Shown: positions 9,483 to 18,800 of the stretch, piece by piece
Position numbering within the stretch: position 1 is the stretch's first letter
Layout: every line of letters starts with the position of its first letter
NCBI GenBank assembly: GCA_964355075.1
Contig: CAYHCF010000005.1
Location: 62,001 to 126,000, forward strand
DNA: 64,000 bases
Source of the DNA: B1 sp964355075
Lineage (GTDB): Bacteria; Bacteroidota; Bacteroidia; UKL13-3
Reading direction: 5' to 3'
Program-made: the position numbers and the translations under genes
The notes under the pieces: model-generated
Told to the model about the DNA's origin: nothing
What the model saw: the letters and a program-made list of their open reading frames with translations, nothing else
The model's database searches: none

Positions 9483-10769
9483 ATGAATTATCAGGAGACA
9501 TTGGCATTCCTTTATGACAAACTTCCCATGTTTACAAGAATTGGAAGTGTGGCCATTAAAAATGATTTAACAAATACATATGCCTTATGTGCCGCTATAG
9601 ATCAACCGCAAAACAAATTTAAAAGCGTACACATTGCCGGCACCAATGGAAAAGGTTCATGCAGTCATATGCTAGCCTCCATTTTGCAGGAAGCCGGTTA
9701 TAAAACCGGATTATATACTTCCCCACATTTAAAAGATTTCAGGGAGCGGATTCGCATCAGTGGAAAAATGATTGATGAACAGGATGTGGTAGATTTTGTG
9801 GACAGATATAAAGAAATATTTGAAAAAATTGAACCTTCCTTTTTTGAATGGACTGTGGCGCTATCTTTCTATGAATTTGCAAAACACAAAGTAGCTATTG
9901 CAATCATTGAAACAGGTTTGGGAGGTAGATTGGATTCAACAAATATTATCATCCCGCTATTAAGTATGATCACAAATATCGGGTGGGATCACACGGATAT
10001 GCTGGGTGATACCTTAATAAAAATCGCATCTGAAAAAGCCGGGATCATCAAACAGAATATCCCGGTAGTTATTGGAGAATACCAACCAGAAACCTTTCCC
10101 CTGTTTGAAGCTATAGCGAAAGAAAAACAAAGTCCGGTCTATCTTTCATCTAAGTGGGTTGAGGTGTTGAATTTTAAATGTTCGCTTACTCATTCCACCT
10201 TCGACATCGCTTTTAACTCAGGCGAAATATGGAAAAACATGGAATGTGATTTATGGGGGAATTATCAACAACATAATATCGCCACGGTATTAAATTCGGT
10301 TTTGGTTTTGCAAAAAAATGGATACCATATTCAGGAAAAGGATGTGAGATCAGGTCTGGTAAATGTGCAGATAAATACAGGTTTAATGGGGCGCTGGCAG
10401 GTATTAAACCACAAACCTCTTACCGTTTGCGATACCGGCCATAACCTGAATGGAATTGAATATGTTGTGGAGCAAATTGCGAAACAAAATTTCAGGCACC
10501 TGCATTTTGTTTTCGGTATGGTAAAAGACAAAGACATTTCAAAAGTACTTGCTATACTTCCCCGTGATGCTACCTATTATTTTTGCAGAGCGGATATCCC
10601 ACGCGCTTTGGATGAAAAGGAATTACAGGCGCAGGCAATTAACTTCCACTTAAAGGGGAAAACATACCCCTCCGTTTCCGGTGCATTCCATGCCGCTCAA
10701 ATGGCAGCTGATCCAACTGATATGATATTTATAGGTGGAAGCACCTTTGTGGTTGCCGAAGTGCTTTAA
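9483..10769 (+). CDS. folC: Folylpolyglutamate synthase / dihydrofolate synthase
   Basis: A 428-aa Mur-ligase-family enzyme that adds glutamate to dihydropteroate or tetrahydrofolate in the cytoplasm. The ATP-binding loop is at about residues 55-66 (HIAGTNGKGSCSHML). The conserved SPHLKDFRERIRISG follows, then the Mur-type central motif FYEFAKHKVAIAIIETGLGGRLDSTNI, ITNIGWDHTDMLG, and a C-terminal DTGHNLNGI segment. Length and motif order are complete. It is preceded by a 149-bp gap and is probably monocistronic or weakly linked to the TonB-like gene. Confidence 0.95.
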   Translation: MNYQETLAFLYDKLPMFTRIGSVAIKNDLTNTYALCAAIDQPQNKFKSVHIAGTNGKGSCSHMLASILQEAGYKTGLYTSPHLKDFRERIRISGKMIDEQDVVDFVDRYKEIFEKIEPSFFEWTVALSFYEFAKHKVAIAIIETGLGGRLDSTNIIIPLLSMITNIGWDHTDMLGDTLIKIASEKAGIIKQNIPVVIGEYQPETFPLFEAIAKEKQSPVYLSSKWVEVLNFKCSLTHSTFDIAFNSGEIWKNMECDLWGNYQQHNIATVLNSVLVLQKNGYHIQEKDVRSGLVNVQINTGLMGRWQVLNHKPLTVCDTGHNLNGIEYVVEQIAKQNFRHLHFVFGMVKDKDISKVLAILPRDATYYFCRADIPRALDEKELQAQAINFHLKGKTYPSVSGAFHAAQMAADPTDMIFIGGSTFVVAEVL

Positions 10770-10952
10770 AAATTTCGTCTTTTTAATCGGGTCACGCAAG
10801 AGAGTCTCCTTTTATTTCAAGTGATGCATAAAAAACCCAAATTAAATCATAAAAAAAAGTTCCTGAGTATGGAACCATTCCTGTGTTAACCGGATTCGTA
10901 AAATTGTTGATTTTTGATAGAAACTTGAATTAACATATATTCGCCATTGATT

Positions 10953-12215
10953 ATGATGAAAAGGATTTTTATTACCTGCGCCCTGAGTTTTATTGTGGTT
11001 CAAGCCTTTGCAACCCGAATTCTTATCCCAATGGACATGGATCAGCGCAACCATTTAAAATCGTATGGAATCGCATTTTGGGTATTGAAAAAAGACTTAG
11101 AAGTGGATTGGCTGTTGAACTACCGTGGTGGCAGTTTTATGATGCAATACAATGAAGTATTTGAAAAAGAATGCCGGTTCAGGGGTGTAAGCTATGAGGT
11201 AATCAGCGAAGGACAAGTAACTGAAATTTTAATGCAAATTGCGAAACCTGATGTAAACATGGAATTGGTAAAATTGCTGAAGCCGCCCAGAGTTGCTGTT
11301 TATTCCCCTAAAACCAAACAACCCTGGGATGATGCCGTTACCCTTGTTTTAACCTACGCTGAAATTCCTTATGATGTAGTTTTTGATGATGAAGTTTTAG
11401 ACGGAAAGCTAAACCTTTATGACTGGCTTCATTTGCATCATGAAGATTTTACCGGTCAGTATGGAAAGTTTTTCCCAAGCTTTGGCAGTACAGCCTGGTA
11501 TCAGGCAGAGGTTAAGGAATGTGAAACCATGGCGGCCAAACACGGCTTTGCTAAAGTTTCTGAATTAAAACTTGCTGTCGCCAAAAAAATCCGCGATTTT
11601 GTTTTGGGAGGAGGCTATCTGTTTGCCATGTGCAGCGCTACCGATACCTATGATATTGCGCTTGCAGCCGATGGTACTGATATTTGCGAATCTCCTTTTG
11701 ATGGCGATCCTGCCGATCGTGATGCCGATAAAAAATTAGACTTCAGCAAAGGATTTGCTTTTAAAGATTATAAACTTTATTATGATCCGATGATTTATGA
11801 GCACAGTTATATTGATGCCATGCAGGGAACACGGGCGGTAACCGAAGACAATGATGTTTTCAGTTTATTTGAATTCAGTGCCAAATGGGATATGGTTCCA
11901 AGCATGCTCAATCAAAATCATACCTCTACCGTAAAAGGATTCTGGGGTCAGACTACTGCTTTCAGAAAACCATTTATTAAAAGTGATGTCCTTATATTGG
12001 GTGATAACAAATCATTGAATGAGGCGCGGTATATACATGGAACTGCAGGCAAAGGCACCTGGACTTTTTACGGTGGCCATGACCCCGAAGACTACCAGCA
12101 CCAGGTTGGAGAGCCGCCCACCGATCTTTCACTTTATCCTAACTCCCCGGGTTACCGATTGATTTTAAATAATGTACTTTTCCCCTCAGCACAAAAGAAA
12201 AAACAGAAAACATAG
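10953..12215 (+). CDS. Secreted Bacteroidota protein often labelled asparagine synthetase B; amidotransferase-like fold suspected, function unknown
   Basis: A 420-aa protein with a signal peptide (MMKRIFITCALSFIVVQAFA), therefore periplasmic or exported. Mature motifs include RILIPMDMDQRNHLKSYGIAFWVL, ECRFRGVSYEVIS, VAVYSPKTKQPWDDAVTLVL, YDWLHLHHEDFTGQYGKF and GGGYLFAMCSATDTYDIAL. This family is common in Bacteroidota. As I recall, it is often auto-annotated as asparagine synthetase B, but no AsnB glutaminase N-terminus (CGI) or PP-loop is present. The segment VLGGGYLFAMCSATD resembles a class-I glutamine-amidotransferase/ThuA nucleophile elbow, which is only a suggestion. A TTG at 10947 could extend the N-terminus by two residues. 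ATG 10953 or 10956 is preferred. Confidence 0.7.
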   Translation: MMKRIFITCALSFIVVQAFATRILIPMDMDQRNHLKSYGIAFWVLKKDLEVDWLLNYRGGSFMMQYNEVFEKECRFRGVSYEVISEGQVTEILMQIAKPDVNMELVKLLKPPRVAVYSPKTKQPWDDAVTLVLTYAEIPYDVVFDDEVLDGKLNLYDWLHLHHEDFTGQYGKFFPSFGSTAWYQAEVKECETMAAKHGFAKVSELKLAVAKKIRDFVLGGGYLFAMCSATDTYDIALAADGTDICESPFDGDPADRDADKKLDFSKGFAFKDYKLYYDPMIYEHSYIDAMQGTRAVTEDNDVFSLFEFSAKWDMVPSMLNQNHTSTVKGFWGQTTAFRKPFIKSDVLILGDNKSLNEARYIHGTAGKGTWTFYGGHDPEDYQHQVGEPPTDLSLYPNSPGYRLILNNVLFPSAQKKKQKT

Positions 12216-12486
12216 TCCGGTTGCTATCAATAAAAAAAGTCTCTATGTAAATTCGTAATGGGTAAACTAAAACTTGAGTTAATGGTCAGATTATTTAAAT
12301 CGTATTATCCAGAAAATATCCGATTATGCAGAGTACCTGAGGATGTACAGAGTATTGGAGATTATAACTCCGCGTGACTCTTTGTTTACTCATTTTGACT
12401 CTGCGAAAATGGGTGAAATTAAGCCGGGTTATAGGTACATAATGGCTAAATGCAATTCATCCAAACATTGCAAATCACATAAAATC

Positions 12487-13650
12487 TCAATTTTTCACTT
12501 CTTTCAAAAAATAAACCAGCACTAAAACTGTAACCAAACCCGTCAATAAAAAAGTTGCTTCCGCGCCAAAATAAAACCAGATTAATCCGGCTATGGAACT
12601 TGCCAATAAGGCGCAGATACTCTGAAACCCGGTATAAAAACCAATGGCCGTAGCGGTATCTTTTTTATCGGAAATATTGCTGATCCATGCCTTTGATATT
12701 CCTTCGGTTGCGGCTGCATAAATCCCATACAGAAAAAACAAGATTAAAAACGCAAAATTTGTATGTGCAAAAGCCATCCCAAAATAAACCATGGCAAATA
12801 GTGCTAAACCAATCATAAATATTTTTTTCATGCCTAATTGATCGCCCAATTTACCTATTGGGAAAGCGAATATTGAATAAATCAAATTGTAGAAAATATA
12901 AATTCCAATAATGGCAATATCTGCTAATCCTGCTTGTTTGGCTCGCAGCAGCAAAAAAACATCAGAGCTGTTGAATAAGGCAAATACCAATAAACCGATA
13001 ACCAATTTTCGGTAAGATTCAGAACTGCTTTTCCAATAAAACAGGAAAGAGAAAAATGAGGGTTTTTCTTTGGTAATAATATTATTTACTGCCTTCTCTT
13101 TCAATAAAAAGGTTGACAGCGTGGCGATCAAACCGGGTACAAAAGCAATCAAAAACAAGGTTTGATAGTCTGCGGGATAAAAATATAAATAGAGCAAGGC
13201 AAAAGCCGGACCCAAAACTGCACCAAAAGTATCCATTGAACGGTGAAAGCCAAACACTTTTCCTTTGGTTTCGGGTGTGGCTTCAGCCGATAAAAGGGCG
13301 TCCCTCGCCCCTGTTCTGATTCCTTTTCCAAATCTGTCGAGCGTGCGGGCAAAAAATATCCATACGGGTTGAACCAAAATAGCCATCAAGGGTTTTGAAA
13401 CCGCGCTCAAGCCATAACCAATCTGCACAAAAGGAATGCGCTTGCCCGAATGATCCGAAAGTTTTCCGAAATAACCTTTGCTTAAACCCGCTGCGGCTTC
13501 GGCAAACCCTTCCAATACGCCTATTAAAACGATCGAAAACCCAATGCTTTTCAGATAGACAGGCATCACAGGATACAGCATTTCGCTGGCCATATCGGTA
13601 AACAGACTCACCCAGGATAAAATCCAGACGCTACGGCTTATATTTTTCAA
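12487..13650 (-). CDS. Major facilitator superfamily transporter
   Basis: A 387-aa MFS protein with about twelve TM helices. The loop 2-3 signature is present (GKLSDHSGKRIPF, residues about 61-73), and RTLDRFGKGIRTGARDALLS follows TM4. That last motif is shared by a group of uncharacterised Bacteroidota/Proteobacteria MFS exporters. Likely a proton-driven drug or metabolite exporter in the inner membrane. The substrate is not predictable. It is divergent from the ETF operon across a 239-bp gap and stands alone. Confidence 0.85.
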   Translation of the reverse strand: MKNISRSVWILSWVSLFTDMASEMLYPVMPVYLKSIGFSIVLIGVLEGFAEAAAGLSKGYFGKLSDHSGKRIPFVQIGYGLSAVSKPLMAILVQPVWIFFARTLDRFGKGIRTGARDALLSAEATPETKGKVFGFHRSMDTFGAVLGPAFALLYLYFYPADYQTLFLIAFVPGLIATLSTFLLKEKAVNNIITKEKPSFFSFLFYWKSSSESYRKLVIGLLVFALFNSSDVFLLLRAKQAGLADIAIIGIYIFYNLIYSIFAFPIGKLGDQLGMKKIFMIGLALFAMVYFGMAFAHTNFAFLILFFLYGIYAAATEGISKAWISNISDKKDTATAIGFYTGFQSICALLASSIAGLIWFYFGAEATFLLTGLVTVLVLVYFLKEVKN

Positions 13651-13889
13651 GATACACTTGGTCTAATTTTCGAAAATCAAATATCATTTTTTCTTAGTGC
13701 TTTTGACCGGCTTTTTTCTCAAAAGTGAAATAAATGAAAAATAACCTATAATTGCTGCACCAGAAATTGAAAAAAGCTGAATAAAAAATAACCAATATTT
13801 AATGATTTTTTTAAGGTATTTATATGATTGCCATCATATTTGAAAAAGAAAACAAAAGCTAAGGTTGTACATTCAATAAAACTGAAACT

Positions 13890-14765
13890 ATGAGTGCATT
13901 CAAAATAATTGTTCTTGCCAAACAGGTTCCCGATACGCGCAATGTAGGCAAAGATGCCATGAAAGCCGATGGAACCGTTAATCGTGCCATTCTGCCGGCT
14001 ATTTTCAACCCGGAAGATTTGCATGCCCTCGAACAAGCACTACGCATTAAAGATAAATTTGAAGATTCTACCATTACTTTACTTACCATGGGTCCGGTTC
14101 GTGCGGTTGAAATATTAAAGGAAGGATTTTACCGCGGTGCCGATGACGGTATTTTATTGACCGACCGGGCATTTGCGGGCTCCGATACCCTGGCAACCTC
14201 CTATGCTTTATCCTGTGCCATCAGAGAAATGAAAGATTTTGACATCATCATCTGCGGACGGCAGGCTATTGACGGAGACACGGCTCAGGTAGGTCCGCAG
14301 GTTGCCGAAAAATTAGGAATACCTCAAATTACATATTGTGAAGAGATTCTTTCCTTAAATGAAAAAACCGTTTCGGTTAAAAGAAGACTCGAACGGGGAA
14401 TTGAAATAGTTGAATGTAACCTACCGGTATTGATTACCGTAAATAATTCAGCCCCACATTGTCGCCCGAGAAATGCAAAACGCCTGATGAAATATAAACA
14501 TGCCACAACGATGAGCAAACATCAGGAAACTGGTGGAGATTACTTAGCCTCCTCCATTGCGAATACGCATTTATCCATAAAAGAATGGGGTGCAACAAAT
14601 ATTAAATGTGACCCGGCCCAACTTGGAATTGCAGGATCACCAACAAAAGTAAAAAAAGTGGATAATATTGTTTTTCAGTCAAAAGAATCAAAACGAATTG
14701 AAGACCTCGATGAGGACATTAATTTATTGATGAAAGAGCTTATTGATTCTCATATTATTGGTTAA
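13890..14765 (+). CDS. etfB: Electron transfer flavoprotein beta subunit
   Basis: A 291-aa ETF beta/FixA-family protein. Diagnostic parts are the N-terminal KIIVLAKQVPDTRNV, GPVRAVEILKEGFYRGADDGILLTDRAFAGSDTLATS, and the AMP-binding-type CGRQAIDGDTAQVGPQVAEKLGIPQITY. It pairs with EtfA, encoded 17 nt downstream, to accept electrons from acyl-CoA dehydrogenases and pass them toward the quinone pool. It is first in an etfB-etfA-acd operon. CATATTTG at 13835-13842 is a possible -7 box. About 35 residues longer than a typical EtfB, mainly at the C-terminus. Confidence 0.93.
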   Translation: MSAFKIIVLAKQVPDTRNVGKDAMKADGTVNRAILPAIFNPEDLHALEQALRIKDKFEDSTITLLTMGPVRAVEILKEGFYRGADDGILLTDRAFAGSDTLATSYALSCAIREMKDFDIIICGRQAIDGDTAQVGPQVAEKLGIPQITYCEEILSLNEKTVSVKRRLERGIEIVECNLPVLITVNNSAPHCRPRNAKRLMKYKHATTMSKHQETGGDYLASSIANTHLSIKEWGATNIKCDPAQLGIAGSPTKVKKVDNIVFQSKESKRIEDLDEDINLLMKELIDSHIIG

Positions 14766-14782
14766 ACCTCTAAATATATCTT

Positions 14783-15802
14783 ATGAATAATGTTGCTGTA
14801 TATTGCGAGCTTGAAGAAGGAAAAATTGCTGATGTTAGTTTTGAATTGCTAAGTAAAGGTCGCAACCTGGCAAATCAATTGAATTGTAAACTCGAAGCGC
14901 TTTTGTTTGGAGATAATCTATCCGGCTATGAAAACGAAATTGCTCCCTATGGAGTAGACATTCTGTTTAAAGCCGAAGATCCACGTCTGTCGCCTTATAC
15001 TACCCTGCCGCATACATCGGTGATGGTAAAGCTGTTTAAAGAACATCAACCCCAAATTGCCCTCATGGGTGCTACTACAATCGGGCGGGATTTGGGTCCG
15101 CGTGTATCCTCGGCATTAGGAAGCGGCTTAACTGCGGATTGTACCGAGTTGGAAATTGGGGATCATGAAGACAAAAAAGAAAAGAAAATTTATGCTAATT
15201 TACTTTATCAGATCCGTCCTGCCTTTGGTGGTAATATCATCGCAACCATTATCAACCCCGATTGCCGCCCGCAAATGGCAACGGTACGTGAAGGGGTTAT
15301 GCGGAAAGTAATTGCGAACCCAAAACATACCTGCGAAGTAGTAAACCTGGATGTCAATAACTATTTTAACGACACTGATTTCGCTATTAGAATTATTGAA
15401 AGGCATATCGAAAAATCAAAAATAAATATTAAAGGTTCTCCAATCATTGTTTCAGGAGGATTTGGTGTGGGTTCAGCCGAAAATTTCAAGTTATTACACA
15501 GGCTTGCAAATTTGCTTGGCGGAGAAGTGGGTGCAACACGTGCAGCCGTTGATGCAGGTTTTGTTGAGCATGAGCGCCAGGTAGGGCAAACAGGAGTTAC
15601 GGTTCGTCCAAAAGTATATATTGCCTGTGGCATATCGGGACAGATTCAGCATCTTGCAGGTATGCAGGAATCGAGTATTATCATTTCAATCAACAACGAT
15701 ATCAACGCACCGATTAACAAGATTGCAAATTATGTGATCAAGGGAAAAGTTGAAACCATCATTCCAAAAATGATCCGCTATTTTAAGGAGAACTCTAAAT
15801 AA
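14783..15802 (+). CDS. etfA: Electron transfer flavoprotein alpha subunit
   Basis: A 339-aa ETF alpha. The N-terminal domain binds the beta subunit. The C-terminal FAD domain (about 205-330) shows SGGFGVGSAENFKLL, GGEVGATRAAVDAGFVEHERQVGQTGVTVRPKVYIACGISG and SIIISINNDINAPI, the canonical flavin-binding segments. It forms a heterodimer with the preceding EtfB. It lies 20 nt upstream of the acyl-CoA dehydrogenase that is its probable electron donor, so the three genes form a compact fatty- or branched-acid oxidation operon. Confidence 0.95.
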   Translation: MNNVAVYCELEEGKIADVSFELLSKGRNLANQLNCKLEALLFGDNLSGYENEIAPYGVDILFKAEDPRLSPYTTLPHTSVMVKLFKEHQPQIALMGATTIGRDLGPRVSSALGSGLTADCTELEIGDHEDKKEKKIYANLLYQIRPAFGGNIIATIINPDCRPQMATVREGVMRKVIANPKHTCEVVNLDVNNYFNDTDFAIRIIERHIEKSKINIKGSPIIVSGGFGVGSAENFKLLHRLANLLGGEVGATRAAVDAGFVEHERQVGQTGVTVRPKVYIACGISGQIQHLAGMQESSIIISINNDINAPINKIANYVIKGKVETIIPKMIRYFKENSK

Positions 15803-15822
15803 AAAAACAATCGAAAAAAATT

Positions 15823-17535
15823 ATGGCAAATTTCTTTACTGATAATCCCGATCTGAAATTTCACCTCAATCATCCTTTGATGAAAAGGATAGTTGAGTTG
15901 AAGGAAGATTTTTATAAAGATAAAGACGAATTTGATTATGCACCGCAAGATTTTGAAGATGCGATGGACAGCTATACTCAGGTGCTTGAAATTGCAGGTG
16001 AAATATGCGGGGATATTATTGGCCCTAATGCAGAGTCTGTAGATCATGACGGACCAACTCTGAAGGATGGAAGAGTTATATATGCCAAAGGAACTCAGGA
16101 AAATATTGATGCCATTGTAAAAGCCGGTTTGATGGGAATTTCGTTGCCAAGAAAATTCGGCGGACTCAATTTTGCGATGGTTCCTTATGTGATGGCGGCG
16201 GATATTGTTTCTCGTGCCGATGCAGGATTTGCCAATATCTGGGGATTGCAGGATTGTGCTGAAACCATAAACGATTATGCAGATGAAAGTCAGAAAGATA
16301 AATACCTGAAACGCGTTTGTACAGGCGATACAATGGCCATGACCCTTACCGAACCCGATGCCGGATCTGATTTGCAGGCCGTAATGCTGAAAGCACGTTA
16401 TGATGAAGAGAAGAAAACGTGGTTTCTGAATGGCGTAAAAAGATTTATAACCAATGGTGGCGGAGAGATTTCATTGGTGCTGGCTCGCTCAGAAGAAAGA
16501 ACATTGGATGGCCGTGGACTTTCCATGTTTATTTTCGACCGGGCTGATGGTGGAATTACAGTACGCAGGCTCGAAAACAAACTGGGGATAAAAGGATCTC
16601 CAACCTGCGAACTTGTTTTTAAAGATGCCCCTGCAGAATTATGCGGACAGCGTAAATTTGGGTTGATCAAATATGTAATGTCGCTCATGAACAGTGCAAG
16701 AATGGGAATTATTGCTCAATCCGTTGGGTTAAGCGAAGCTGCATACCGGGAGGCTTTATCCTATTCTCAAAAACGAATTCAGTTTGGTAAACCAATCATA
16801 GAATTTCCTGCTGTTTATGAAATGCTTTCCATGATGAAAGCCAAGCTAACCGCCTCGCGTTCCTTATTATATGAAACCGCCAGATACGTGGATCTTTACA
16901 AAGCTTTATCACATATTTCAACCGAGAGAGCGCTTACAAAAGACGAAAAAGAAGAGATGAAAAAGTATCAGAAATTAGCTGATATGTTTACGCCGCTTGG
17001 AAAAGCACTTGCTTCCGAATTTTGTAATGAGATTGCCTATGATTCTATGCAGATTCATGGTGGATCCGGATTTATGAAAGATTATCCGATTGAACGTATT
17101 TACCGGGATGCGCGAATCACTTCTATTTACGAAGGAACCACTCAATTACAGGTGGTAGCAGCCATTCGTGGGGTAACCACCGGTGCTTATCTTGCGCTGA
17201 TGAAAGACTTTGAAAATGAAACCATCAAACCGGAAACCGAATCCTACCGCAGTATTTTGGTTCACCTCACCGAACAGTATGAAGAGGCTGAAGCCAGGGT
17301 GGTTGTTCAGAATGCCGAATTCATCGATTTTCATGCGCGCCGTTTAGTTGAAATGGTAGGAAATATTATCATGGGCTATTTGCTATTGATGGATGTGCAA
17401 CGCAACCACGAATACTGGAAAACTTTGGAAGTGTTTTTGAAATATGCACGTTCAAAAAATATGCAGAATGCAACTTTCATCGGTCATTCCAATTTGAATG
17501 ATCTCGGAAAATTTAAATACATTTCCGATAAATAA
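15823..17535 (+). CDS. Acyl-CoA dehydrogenase with C-terminal extension
   Basis: A 570-aa FAD-dependent acyl-CoA dehydrogenase. Motifs: AMTLTEPDAGSDLQ (FAD/substrate strand), GVKRFITNGG, QKRIQFGKPI, and YDSMQIHGGSGFMKDYPIERIYRDARITSIYEGTTQLQ. The Glu of YEGTT is the expected catalytic base. After about residue 440 there is an extra helical domain of roughly 120 residues, typical of long ACADs of bacterial etf operons rather than the 380-aa short-chain type. It would oxidise an acyl-CoA thioester to the 2,3-enoyl form and reduce the EtfAB encoded just upstream. Chain-length preference is unknown. Confidence 0.93.
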   Translation: MANFFTDNPDLKFHLNHPLMKRIVELKEDFYKDKDEFDYAPQDFEDAMDSYTQVLEIAGEICGDIIGPNAESVDHDGPTLKDGRVIYAKGTQENIDAIVKAGLMGISLPRKFGGLNFAMVPYVMAADIVSRADAGFANIWGLQDCAETINDYADESQKDKYLKRVCTGDTMAMTLTEPDAGSDLQAVMLKARYDEEKKTWFLNGVKRFITNGGGEISLVLARSEERTLDGRGLSMFIFDRADGGITVRRLENKLGIKGSPTCELVFKDAPAELCGQRKFGLIKYVMSLMNSARMGIIAQSVGLSEAAYREALSYSQKRIQFGKPIIEFPAVYEMLSMMKAKLTASRSLLYETARYVDLYKALSHISTERALTKDEKEEMKKYQKLADMFTPLGKALASEFCNEIAYDSMQIHGGSGFMKDYPIERIYRDARITSIYEGTTQLQVVAAIRGVTTGAYLALMKDFENETIKPETESYRSILVHLTEQYEEAEARVVVQNAEFIDFHARRLVEMVGNIIMGYLLLMDVQRNHEYWKTLEVFLKYARSKNMQNATFIGHSNLNDLGKFKYISDK

Positions 17536-17598
17536 TACCGGAATATTATTCGAATATCTAAATGCTGAGCTTAGTAAGCCTGGTGAACTCTTTGTGAG

Positions 17599-17635
17599 CT
17601 TTGTGTTTAAATAGAAATTTCATTTAAACACAAAG
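17599..17635. terminator. Long AT-rich hairpin between convergent genes
   Basis: Perfect 14-bp arms, CTTTGTGTTTAAAT at 17599-17612 and its complement at 17622-17635, enclose a 9-nt loop. It lies between the converging acyl-CoA dehydrogenase and CBS genes, so it could end transcription from either side. The CTTTGTG core resembles dispersed intergenic repeats elsewhere in the window, so it may instead be a repeat copy. Confidence 0.45.
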
Positions 17636-17673
17636 TTCAAAAGGGAAAGTAAAGGAGCACAAGTGCCTGTATT

Positions 17674-18114
17674 TTAGGAATAGAATCCGCCTTTGATGTA
17701 ATTCTCAAGACTTTCGATGGTTTCTTTTTGAGAGTGAATAACCATATTAACTGCATCACCTATGCTGATCATTCCCAGAATCTTATTATCTTCAATTACT
17801 GGCAAGTGTCGAATGTGCTTTTCGGTCATTAGCGACAGGCATTCAAGTACATTTACCATTGGAGTTACCGAGATCACATCAGCGGTCATCACTTCTTTCA
17901 CTAAAGTATCCTTTGAAAACACTCCTTTGAGAACTACTTTTCGGGCATAATCTCTTTCTGAAAAAATCCCGCAAAGCGTATCACCGTCCATAACCATAAC
18001 AGCCCCTATCTGTTTATCGGAAAACAATTTTAAAGCTTCAAAAACTGTTTGGTCTGGTTTTACTGAATAAACCTCGCCACCTTTTTTCTGTAGGATTGAT
18101 TTTACTGCAAACAT
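17674..18114 (-). CDS. Tandem CBS-domain protein
   Basis: A 146-aa cytoplasmic protein made of two CBS motifs, at about residues 10-65 (VYSVKPDQTVFEALKLFSDKQIGAVMVMDGDTLCGIFSERDYARKV) and 75-130 (MTADVISVTPMVNVLECLSLMTEKHIRHLPVIEDNKILGMISIGDAV). Such pairs form a Bateman module that binds adenine nucleotides and can act as an energy-state regulator. No fused catalytic domain is present. The frame stays open upstream to 18204, but ATG 18114 (MFAVKSILQKKGG) matches family starts. Confidence 0.85.
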   Translation of the reverse strand: MFAVKSILQKKGGEVYSVKPDQTVFEALKLFSDKQIGAVMVMDGDTLCGIFSERDYARKVVLKGVFSKDTLVKEVMTADVISVTPMVNVLECLSLMTEKHIRHLPVIEDNKILGMISIGDAVNMVIHSQKETIESLENYIKGGFYS

Positions 18115-18369
18115 AATTGTAAGAATTAAATAATATTCAATATTAGTCCAACTTTTTGAATATTGAAACGATAAACCCGAATATTGATTAAAATCACCCT
18201 CCATTTGCGTATTTTGACGGTTAAATGATAATTTGGCTGTTTAAAAAGGGTATTTGAGATCAAACAAGGTGCTTTGATTAGCCGACATTCAGAATGATAC
18301 CATCCGCAAAATTCAATACTTAAAAATCGTCCACAGGATATTTATTCCGTAGATTTCACAAGTTAATTC

Positions 18370-18783
18370 TTAATGTATTTTCAATTTATCGATTGATCTC
18401 CAGTTTTGCACTATAATTTTATCTTTTGTTACAAATTCCTGCTCACCATCATAAAGGAGTAAACCACCACTGATATCACTAAAACCATTCCATTGATGGA
18501 TTGCCTTTAATTGGTTTTCCTGGAAAGTTTGAGCTGATTTTATTTCAATCGGGTACAATGCGTTGCCGGAATCCAGCAATATATCTATCTCGATGCCTTT
18601 ATGATCGCGCCAGTAAAAAATATGGGTAGCAGAGCCTGTATTGAATTTTATTTTATAAAGTTCAGTTACCACATAATTTTCAAACAAGGCCCCTCTGAAA
18701 TGAGAATGTTGCAATTCATTTTCAAGTCGGATTCCAAGCAAGGAACAGGCAAGGCCGGTATCAATAAAATACAGATAAGACAT
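18370..18783 (-). pseudogene. Truncated AAA/DUF4143 ATPase, C-terminal part only
   Basis: A 137-aa frame starting MSYLYFIDTGLACSLLGI that contains only the DUF4143 nuclease-like half (RDHKGIEIDILLDSG...YPIEIKSAQTFQ). Full proteins of this class are about 380-400 aa and begin with a Walker ATPase domain, which is absent here. It starts 17 nt after the stop of an intact relative (18801-19937) on the same strand. Its last roughly 180 bp are repeated at 20340-20520. Probably a remnant of an older tandem copy. Confidence 0.7.
18376..18558 (-). repeat. Copy A of a ~182-bp direct repeat (DUF4143 tail)
   Basis: Nearly identical to 20340-20520, roughly 90% by eye, both running from ATTGATCTCCAGTTT-type sequence to TCAATCGGGTACAA. 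The two copies flank an intact ATPase gene in the same orientation. Confidence 0.8.
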
Positions 18784-18800
18784 TTAAAAAATAATAGATT

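Noticed and set aside
12343..12525. A 60-codon frame between the secreted protein and the MFS gene
   Set aside because: No homologous look, overlaps the MFS 3' end, and lacks a start context.
13395..13601. Plus-strand frames opposite the MFS gene
   Set aside because: Shadow frames of a well-supported coding sequence.
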